12,186 bases of DNA from the NCBI GenBank assembly GCA_045591565.1, contig JAZNTB010000069.1, forward strand, positions 1-12,186. Direction: 5' to 3'. This DNA is from UBA1738 sp045591565 (GTDB taxonomy: Bacteria > Bacillota > Clostridia > UBA1381). Of the stretch, positions 7,523 through 12,186 are shown one piece after another (position 1 is the stretch's first letter; each line of letters starts with the position of its first letter). The position numbers were made by a program, and so were the translations under genes. Under the pieces are notes generated by a model. That model was not told the DNA's origin. It made no database searches and saw nothing but the letters and a program-made list of their open reading frames with translations.

Positions 7523-7526
7523 ATAT
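7511..7526. repeat. AT-rich inverted repeat over the efp -10 element
   Basis: ATATATT (7511-7517), a two-base centre AG, and AATATAT (7520-7526) form a perfect inverted repeat that contains the -10 hexamer. Such repeats arise easily by chance in AT-rich DNA, so an operator role is speculative. Confidence 0.4.
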
Positions 7527-7550
7527 ACTGTATAGATATAATTTAACTAT

Positions 7551-7555
7551 GGAGG
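7551..7555 (+). promoter_or_regulatory. Strong ribosome binding site that fixes the efp start
   Basis: GGAGG lies 8 bases before ATG 7564. The earlier in-frame ATG at 7549 overlaps this site and would add five residues not seen in the family, so it is not the start. Confidence 0.85.
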
Positions 7556-7563
7556 AAAAAATT

Positions 7564-8121
7564 ATGATTACAGCAGGAGATTTTAGAAACGGCAGAACCT
7601 TTGAATTTGAAGGAAATGTTTTTCAGGTTGTTGAGTTTCAGCATGTAAAGCCTGGTAAGGGAGCAGCGTTCGTGAGAACAAAGCTTAAGAATGTTATCAC
7701 AGGCGGCGTGGTTGAAAAGACCTTCAGACCTACTGAAAAGGTTGAGGAAGCTCATATTGAAAAGAAAAATATGGAATATTCTTACAATGACGGTGACCTT
7801 TACTACTTTATGGATCAGGAAACATACGATATGCTTCCTATCAGCAAGGACCAGATTGGTGACGCACTTAAGTTCGTTAAGGAAAATATGGTATGTATGA
7901 TTCTTTCATATAAGGGCAATGTATTTGGTATCGAACCACCTACATTTGTTGAGCTTGCAATCTCTGAGACAGAGCCGGGCTTTGCAGGAAATACTGCAAC
8001 AGGTGCAACTAAGCCTGCAACACTTGAGACAGGTGCAGTTATTCAGGTTCCGCTTTTTGTAAATGACACTGATATTATAAGAATTGATACAAGAACAGGC
8101 GAATACATGGAGCGTGTATAA
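7564..8121 (+). CDS. efp: Translation elongation factor P
   Basis: Binds between the P and E sites of stalled ribosomes and speeds peptide-bond formation at consecutive prolines. The protein is 185 aa, the typical length, with three beta-barrel domains. The N-terminal KOW-like domain has the tip loop HVKPGKGAAF (residues 27-36). Lys32 is at the position modified in many bacteria and matches the PGKG loop of Gram-positive EF-P. No modification gene (epmA, epmB, earP) is in the window. The central domain contains FVKENMVCMILSYKG. The C-terminal domain ends with VPLFVNDTDIIRIDTRTGEYMERV. The ATG at 7564 is set by GGAGG 8 bases upstream, and a promoter is present at 7494-7522. It is followed after 25 bases by the Cys/Asp-rich gene and then a terminator, so the two genes form a short transcription unit. 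Confidence 0.98.
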   Translation: MITAGDFRNGRTFEFEGNVFQVVEFQHVKPGKGAAFVRTKLKNVITGGVVEKTFRPTEKVEEAHIEKKNMEYSYNDGDLYYFMDQETYDMLPISKDQIGDALKFVKENMVCMILSYKGNVFGIEPPTFVELAISETEPGFAGNTATGATKPATLETGAVIQVPLFVNDTDIIRIDTRTGEYMERV

Positions 8122-8146
8122 TAAGCCGAAGAAAGGAATTTTAAAT

Positions 8147-8590
8147 ATGGAGAACTTTGTTGCTAAGGTTTCATATCTTAAGGGTCTTTGTGATGGACTT
8201 AACATTGACGAGACAAAGCCGGAAGGCAAGCTTTTAGTAAACATCATTGATGTTTTAAAGGAAATTTCAGTAGCGCTTGACGATGTTATAGACGCACACG
8301 ATGAACTTGAGGAAAAGGTTGACGAAATCGACAGCGATCTTGCTGACCTTGAAGAAATCGCTTATGAGGAAGATGACGACTGTGGTTGCGGTTGTGACTG
8401 CGATTGCGATGATGACTACGATGACGATATGGACTTTTTTGAAATCGAATGTCCGAGCTGTCACGAAGATGTTATGATTGACTTTGATGCTCTTGATGAG
8501 GAAAAGGGTATTATCTGCCCGAACTGCAATCAGGAGATTGAGCTTGAATTTGAATGTGATTGCGGAGACGACTGCGATTGCTGCGAATAA
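8147..8590 (+). CDS. Cys/Asp-rich zinc-ribbon protein, CD1247 N-terminal-domain-like
   Basis: Function unknown. From ATG 8147 (AAGGA 9 bases upstream) the protein is 147 aa. Residues 1-72 form a predicted helical, partly coiled-coil region; its opening VAKVSYLKGLCDGL resembles clostridial proteins annotated with a 'CD1247 N-terminal' domain, a match I make from memory. Residues 74-96 are a run of acidic residues and cysteines (Cys79, 81, 83, 85, 87) ending in YDDDMD. A zinc-ribbon-like module follows with CPSC (102-105) and CPNC (124-127). The C-terminus is a second Cys/Asp cluster (Cys137, 139, 143, 145, 146). In all, 15 of 147 residues are cysteine. There is no signal peptide or membrane segment, so it is probably cytoplasmic. 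It shares a transcript with efp and is closed off by a terminator. Metal storage, metal sensing or a ribosome-associated zinc role are possible, but nothing here decides between them. Confidence 0.85.
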   Translation: MENFVAKVSYLKGLCDGLNIDETKPEGKLLVNIIDVLKEISVALDDVIDAHDELEEKVDEIDSDLADLEEIAYEEDDDCGCGCDCDCDDDYDDDMDFFEIECPSCHEDVMIDFDALDEEKGIICPNCNQEIELEFECDCGDDCDCCE

Positions 8591-8604
8591 TGGCAAATTA
8601 ATTT

Positions 8605-8630
8605 AAAGGGCGGTTTTCCGCCCTTTTATT
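8605..8630 (+). terminator. Intrinsic (Rho-independent) terminator
   Basis: AAAGGGCGG (8605-8613), a TTTT loop (8614-8617) and CCGCCCTTT (8618-8626) form a perfect 9-bp stem running into TTTTATT. It closes the efp unit. It ends only about 15 bases before the hemW ATG, with no promoter in between. Confidence 0.9.
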
Positions 8631-8644
8631 GTGGAGAGATTATT

Positions 8645-9751
8645 ATGAAAGGGTTATATGTTCACATACCGTTTTGCCTTAAAAAGTGCAAGTACTGCGA
8701 TTTTAATTCCTTTGAATTTTCAAAGGAGGATAAGAAAAACTATCTTGATGCTCTTTTTTGTGATATGAAAAGGTATAAAGGCGAGGCAGTTGACACCGTT
8801 TTTATCGGCGGAGGAACACCTACTGCGCTTGACAGCGGAGAACTTCGTGTTCTGTTATCAAAAATACGGGAAAACTTTTCGCTTTCTGAGAATTGTGAAT
8901 TTACGATTGAGGCAAACCCCAAAACAGTAGACAACGAAAAACTGCTTGTGATGAAAGAGGCAGGGGTGAACAGGGTTTCTGTCGGGGTACAGTCATTTTT
9001 GGATAGCGAGCTTTTAAGGCTTGGAAGAATTCATACAGCAAAGGATGCAGAGGATACAGTAATGCTTTTAAAGACCTGCGGGTTTGAAAATATCAGCATT
9101 GACCTGATGTGTGCTATCCCTGACCAGACAATAGAAAGCTTTAAGTACACGCTGGGTAAGACATTTTCGCTATCTCCTGCGCATATTTCTTGTTACAGCC
9201 TTATTTTGGAGGAGGGAACGCCACTCTTTTATGAGAACGAAAGCGGAGCGCTTGTACTTCCTGATGAAGACACCGAAAGAGAAATATATGAGCTTGCATG
9301 CAGCAAACTGGAAAAGCACGGATATCATCAGTATGAGATTTCCAACTTTGCAAGGCAAGGGAGATGCTCCCGTCACAATGAAAAATACTGGAACTGTGAG
9401 GAATATATCGGCGTGGGACTTTCCGCACACTCATATATAGCTGGTGTAAGATACTCAAATACCGATGATTTTTCTTCTTATGTAAAGGGCGAATTTGAAA
9501 GCGGAGATAGAGAGGTTCTTTCGAAAGAGGAAAAAATGTCTGAGTTTATGTTTTTGGGTCTTCGAAAGACTTGCGGAGTCTCCCAAAAGGAGTTTTTAAA
9601 ACGGTTCGGCGTTGATATGGAAAAAGTATTTGAAAAACCGTTATCAAAGTTTATAAAAATGGGAATGCTAGAGGAAGAAAACGGAAATTTCAGGCTTTCT
9701 CACAATGCAATTAGTGTCGCAAATCAGATTATGTGTGAGTTTATTATTTAA
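8645..9751 (+). CDS. hemW: Radical SAM haem chaperone HemW (formerly HemN-like oxidase)
   Basis: A radical-SAM-fold protein of the HemN/HemW family; HemW binds haem and delivers it to respiratory proteins, and is often mis-annotated as coproporphyrinogen III oxidase. The protein is 368 aa. The N-terminal YVHIPFC-LKK-C-KY-C-DF gives the CxxxCxxC cluster with Cys11, Cys15 and Cys18, followed by Phe20 as in HemW. The SAM-binding GGGTPT is at residues 55-60. EANPKTV and NRVSVGVQSF follow. HNEKYWN-C-EEYIGVGLSAHSY (244-264) is the HemW-type conserved block, and the C-terminal domain is winged-helix-like. GGAGAG (8633-8638) lies 6 bases upstream of the ATG. Position just before hrcA is typical of Bacillota. 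The gene sits directly after a terminator without its own visible promoter. In an anaerobe its client is uncertain. Confidence 0.92.
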   Translation: MKGLYVHIPFCLKKCKYCDFNSFEFSKEDKKNYLDALFCDMKRYKGEAVDTVFIGGGTPTALDSGELRVLLSKIRENFSLSENCEFTIEANPKTVDNEKLLVMKEAGVNRVSVGVQSFLDSELLRLGRIHTAKDAEDTVMLLKTCGFENISIDLMCAIPDQTIESFKYTLGKTFSLSPAHISCYSLILEEGTPLFYENESGALVLPDEDTEREIYELACSKLEKHGYHQYEISNFARQGRCSRHNEKYWNCEEYIGVGLSAHSYIAGVRYSNTDDFSSYVKGEFESGDREVLSKEEKMSEFMFLGLRKTCGVSQKEFLKRFGVDMEKVFEKPLSKFIKMGMLEEENGNFRLSHNAISVANQIMCEFII

Positions 9752-9775
9752 AAGTAAAAAAATACCGAAAAACTC

Positions 9776-9804
9776 TTGACAAATAGGTAAAAAAGGGGTA
9801 TGAT
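9776..9804 (+). promoter_or_regulatory. Near-consensus sigma-A promoter of the hrcA-grpE-dnaK operon
   Basis: TTGACA (9776-9781), a 17-base spacer and TATGAT (9799-9804): a perfect -35 and a -10 with one difference. Transcription should start near 9810-9812, at the left edge of the CIRCE operator, so HrcA bound there would block initiation. Confidence 0.92.
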
Positions 9805-9806
9805 TT

Positions 9807-9845
9807 ATACTGTTAGCACTCGAATGGCTTGAGTGCTAACAGTAT
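9807..9845. promoter_or_regulatory. CIRCE operator (HrcA binding site) with extended arms
   Basis: The core TTAGCACTC-N9-GAGTGCTAA (9813-9839) is a perfect match to the CIRCE consensus. The symmetry continues outward, giving 15-bp perfect arms (9807-9821 and 9831-9845) around the 9-base centre. HrcA represses by binding this DNA; the transcribed element can also fold into a hairpin near the 5' end of the mRNA. Confidence 0.97.
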
Positions 9846-9852
9846 TTTAGAT

Positions 9853-9858
9853 AAGGGG
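9853..9858 (+). promoter_or_regulatory. Ribosome binding site supporting the TTG start of hrcA
   Basis: AAGGGG, followed by TGA, lies 9 bases before TTG 9868. No in-frame ATG exists near the expected N-terminus, so TTG is the start. Confidence 0.8.
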
Positions 9859-9867
9859 TGAGAATTC

Positions 9868-10917
9868 TTGGAGCTGAGTGACAGAAAACAAAAAATTCTT
9901 CAGGCAATAATTGATGAATATGTAGGCACTGCAGAGCCGGTAGGTTCTCGCGCAATTTCAAAGAAAAACGAACTGGGCTTATCAAGTGCAACCATCCGTA
10001 ACGAGATGGCAGACCTTGAGGAAATGGGATACTTAATACAGCCTCACGCATCAGCCGGCAGAGTTCCGTCGGATGCGGGGTACAGATTTTATGTTAATTC
10101 CCTGATGCGCAGATACCAGATGAGTGTCGAGGCAATTGAAAAGCTGCAGTCGATTATGGCAGAGCGTGTAAGTCAGCTGGAAATGATTATCAAAAGAGCC
10201 AGCCTTATAGCTTCTACCTTAACCGAATATACTACAATAGTGACAACGCCTAAGCTCAACAGCTCGCGAATAAAGAAAATAGAGCTTGTCAGTATGGGGT
10301 ACGGGACAGTTATGATTGTAATCATAACAAGTACAGGGATTATTAAAAATCAGTCGGTAGAAATCGATATAGACGACAAAACTGCAGGTCATCTGACAGA
10401 GCTTTTAAACAGCAGGATTGCAGGACTTACGGCAGACGAGCTGACATTCCCTAAAATTAAGGAAATCGGTGATGAGATAGAGGATGCTGTCGGACTTTCG
10501 CCAAAGGTTTTGATAAATATTTTAAATTTTGTTTATGAGGCTATCGATTCTCTTGACCAGACCGAAATTTATGTAAACAATGCAAAATCAATTTTGTCTT
10601 ATCCTGAGTTTTCTGATGTGGGAAAGGCACGCGAAATGCTTGCGTTCCTTGAAAATAAGGAAAACCTGGTTAAACTTATAGGCGATGCCAAGGACGGTGT
10701 TGATATTAAAATCGGCGCTGAGAATGAGTTTACCGAGCTTGCAAACTCAAGCCTTGTTACCGTTAATTATTCCATGGGTGACAGAGTAGTCGGCAGAATC
10801 GGCGTAATAGGGCCTAAGCGTATGAATTACGCGAAGGTTATCGCAAGTCTTGACTGCATTTCAAACCATGTAGATAAAATTTTGGATCAGCTTTATAACA
10901 CAGAAGGTGAGGGATAA
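9868..10917 (+). CDS. hrcA: Heat-inducible transcription repressor HrcA
   Basis: Represses class I heat-shock genes by binding CIRCE; in the known systems GroE keeps it active, so titration of the chaperonin by unfolded protein induces the regulon. The protein is 349 aa, normal length. The N-terminal winged helix includes LSDRKQKILQAIIDEY, TAEPVGSRAIS (21-31), SSATIRNEMADLEEMGYL (39-56) and the QPHASAGRVPSDAGYRFYV wing and linker. The rest is the GAF-like dimerisation core, ending in NHVDKILDQLYN. Translation starts at TTG 9868, directly at the family's usual N-terminus. The CIRCE site in its own leader shows autoregulation. Only two bases separate its stop from the grpE start codon. Confidence 0.97.
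   Translation: MELSDRKQKILQAIIDEYVGTAEPVGSRAISKKNELGLSSATIRNEMADLEEMGYLIQPHASAGRVPSDAGYRFYVNSLMRRYQMSVEAIEKLQSIMAERVSQLEMIIKRASLIASTLTEYTTIVTTPKLNSSRIKKIELVSMGYGTVMIVIITSTGIIKNQSVEIDIDDKTAGHLTELLNSRIAGLTADELTFPKIKEIGDEIEDAVGLSPKVLINILNFVYEAIDSLDQTEIYVNNAKSILSYPEFSDVGKAREMLAFLENKENLVKLIGDAKDGVDIKIGAENEFTELANSSLVTVNYSMGDRVVGRIGVIGPKRMNYAKVIASLDCISNHVDKILDQLYNTEGEG
10904..10913 (+). promoter_or_regulatory. Ribosome binding site for grpE within the end of hrcA
   Basis: AAGGTGAGGG, inside the last codons of hrcA, lies 6 bases before TTG 10920. It supports that non-ATG start and coupling with hrcA. Confidence 0.65.
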
Positions 10918-10919
10918 CA

Positions 10920-11438
10920 TTGGCTGAAGATGAAAAGAAGGAAACTCTGGAGGAAATTCCGGAGGAAACAGAAGAAACAGTAGAAAAAACACCGGAGGAA
11001 GAGCTTTCTGAAAAGCTTAAGGATAGCGAGGATAAATATCTGCGTCTTTTTGCAGAGTTTGATAACTACAAAAAGCGAACAATGAAGGAAAAGGATGCAA
11101 GATACGCAGATGCCGTAATCGACACGGTTTTAGAGCTTCTGCCGGTACTTGACAATTTAGACAGGGCGCTTGAGGCTCCGTGTGAATCGGAAGATGCGGT
11201 GGCTTTAAAATCCGGTGTGGAAATGGTAAAAAAACAAATGCTGGATTCGCTTACAAAGCTTAAAGTAAGCGACATTAAGGCGGTTGGTGAGGAATTTGAC
11301 CCGAACCTTCATAATGCGGTAATGCACATTGATGATGATACTATAACCGAGAATACAGTTGTAGAGGAATTCATTAAAGGGTACATTTATAACAATGAAA
11401 GAGTAATCAGACATTCAATGGTCAAGGTTGCAAACTAA
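10920..11438 (+). CDS. grpE: Nucleotide exchange factor GrpE
   Basis: Releases ADP from DnaK, and so substrate, in the Hsp70 cycle; works as a cytoplasmic dimer. The protein is 172 aa. Residues 1-35 are strongly acidic (repeated Glu with Thr and Pro), the usual disordered GrpE head. A long dimer helix follows (about 36-75) including LFAEFDNYKKRTMKEK. The four-helix bundle has LPVLDNLDRAL, and the C-terminal beta domain has the signature GEEFDPNLHNAVMH and ERVIRHSMVKVA. The start is TTG 10920, two bases after the hrcA stop. The next in-frame ATG would remove the whole acidic head and part of the dimer helix, so it is not plausible. It is transcribed with hrcA and dnaK under CIRCE control. Confidence 0.96.
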   Translation: MAEDEKKETLEEIPEETEETVEKTPEEELSEKLKDSEDKYLRLFAEFDNYKKRTMKEKDARYADAVIDTVLELLPVLDNLDRALEAPCESEDAVALKSGVEMVKKQMLDSLTKLKVSDIKAVGEEFDPNLHNAVMHIDDDTITENTVVEEFIKGYIYNNERVIRHSMVKVAN

Positions 11439-11469
11439 GGTGTTTTAAAAAGAAAGGAAGTAGAATAAA

Positions 11470-12186
11470 ATGGCAAAAATTATTGGTATTGACTTGGGAA
11501 CTACAAACTCTTGTGTAGCAGTTATTGAGGGAGGTAATCCTACGGTAATCGCTAACTCTGAGGGAGCAAGAACTACACCGTCAGTTGTGGCATTCCAGAA
11601 AGACGGCGAAAGAATTGTAGGTCAGGTGGCAAAAAGACAGGCAGTAACAAATGCGGACAGAACAATTATGTCAATAAAGAGAGAAATGGGAACTTCCCAT
11701 ACAGTTACAATAGATGGTAAGGCATATACTCCACAGGAAATTTCTGCAATGATTTTAACAAAGCTTAAGCAGGATGCGGAAAGCTATCTTGGTGAAACTG
11801 TAACTCAGGCAGTTATTACAGTTCCGGCATATTTCTCAGATTCACAGCGTCAGGCTACAAAGGATGCAGGTAAAATTGCAGGCCTTGAGGTTTTGAGAAT
11901 TATAAATGAGCCTACAGCCGCAGCACTTGCTTACGGAATGAACGACTCTGACCAGAAGATTATGGTGTACGACCTTGGCGGCGGTACATTCGATGTATCT
12001 ATCCTTGAAATTGGTGACGGTGTATTTGAAGTTCTTTCAACAAATGGTGACACACGCCTCGGCGGTGACGATTTTGACCAGAGAATTATTGACTACTTAG
12101 TAGCAGAATTTAAGAAGGAATCCGGAGTTGACTTAACAGGCGACAAAATGGCTATGCAGAGACTCAAAGAGGCTGCAGAAAAGTCA
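11470..12186 (+). CDS. dnaK: Chaperone DnaK (Hsp70), 3'-truncated by the window edge
   Basis: ATP-driven Hsp70 chaperone of the cytoplasm, working with GrpE and DnaJ. The 239 visible codons are an intact open frame covering most of the ATPase domain of a protein of about 610-620 aa. The N-terminus MAKIIGIDLGTTNSCVAV is the phosphate-1 motif. GEKVGQVAK-like GERIVGQVAKRQA follows. VPAYFSDSQRQATKDAG, NEPTAAALAYG and YDLGGGTFDVSIL are the other Hsp70 signatures, and GDTRLGGDDFD is present. Between KREMGTSHTV and YTPQEISAMIL there is no insertion, unlike E. coli DnaK, which has about two dozen extra residues here; the short form is typical of Gram-positive bacteria. AAAGGAAG (11453-11460) precedes the ATG. 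dnaJ would be expected to the right of the window. Confidence 0.98.
   Translation, partial: MAKIIGIDLGTTNSCVAVIEGGNPTVIANSEGARTTPSVVAFQKDGERIVGQVAKRQAVTNADRTIMSIKREMGTSHTVTIDGKAYTPQEISAMILTKLKQDAESYLGETVTQAVITVPAYFSDSQRQATKDAGKIAGLEVLRIINEPTAAALAYGMNDSDQKIMVYDLGGGTFDVSILEIGDGVFEVLSTNGDTRLGGDDFDQRIIDYLVAEFKKESGVDLTGDKMAMQRLKEAAEKS

Noticed and set aside
7537..7542. Perfect TATAAT as the efp -10
   Set aside because: No -35 is found 16-18 bases upstream, and a start from it would leave almost no leader before the ribosome binding site. TTGAAA-N17-TAGAAT is the better promoter.
8370..8440. The Cys/Asp-coding run as a tandem DNA repeat or sequencing artefact
   Set aside because: The codons vary (TGT/TGC, GAT/GAC) and the frame continues cleanly into the zinc-ribbon motif, so it is a genuine coding segment rather than an exact repeat.
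8578..8606. TTGCTG-N17-ATTTAA as a promoter for hemW
   Set aside because: The -10 is poor, and the promoter would lie before the terminator, so its transcript would still meet the stem-loop.
1..12186. Mobile element, prophage, CRISPR array, tRNA or defence system
   Set aside because: All coding space is filled by recognised housekeeping genes plus one small unknown. No transposase, direct-repeat array, cloverleaf or terminal inverted repeats were seen.

Overview
The window is a stretch of conserved chromosomal core genes from a low-to-moderate GC Gram-positive anaerobe, most likely a member of class Clostridia (Bacillota). Four things support this: the gene order pyrH-frr-uppS-cdsA-dxr-rseP-ispG, the order aroQ-M24 peptidase-efp, the order hemW-hrcA-grpE-dnaK with a CIRCE operator, and a DnaK that lacks the N-terminal-lobe insertion found in Gram-negative DnaK. 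A small cysteine/aspartate-rich protein next to efp, resembling clostridial 'CD1247 N-terminal domain' proteins, fits as well. All 14 genes are on the + strand. I see no mobile element, CRISPR array, tRNA or rRNA.

Region 1 (1-7485) reads as one long operon with no internal terminator. It holds the 3' part of pyrH (UMP kinase), frr (ribosome recycling factor), uppS (undecaprenyl diphosphate synthase), cdsA (CDP-diacylglycerol synthase), dxr and ispG (steps two and six of the MEP isoprenoid pathway) on either side of an RseP-type site-2 protease, then aroQ (type II dehydroquinase) and an M24 Xaa-Pro peptidase. Many genes overlap or nearly touch, which implies translational coupling. The MEP genes supply isopentenyl diphosphate, which UppS uses to make the lipid carrier for cell-wall synthesis. 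CdsA supplies CDP-diacylglycerol for phospholipids. The only notable non-coding structure is a long stem-loop between frr and uppS.

Region 2 (7486-8640) starts with a clear sigma-A type promoter. It carries efp (elongation factor P) and the Cys/Asp-rich zinc-ribbon protein, and ends at a strong intrinsic terminator.

Region 3 (8641-12186) has hemW (radical-SAM haem chaperone), then a near-consensus promoter overlapping an unusually long-armed CIRCE operator, then the HrcA-controlled heat-shock operon hrcA-grpE-dnaK. dnaK runs off the right edge. hrcA and grpE both appear to start with TTG, whereas dnaK starts with ATG.

I looked for a novel system and did not find a convincing one. The least explained items are the Cys/Asp-rich protein at 8147-8590 and the frr-uppS stem-loop.
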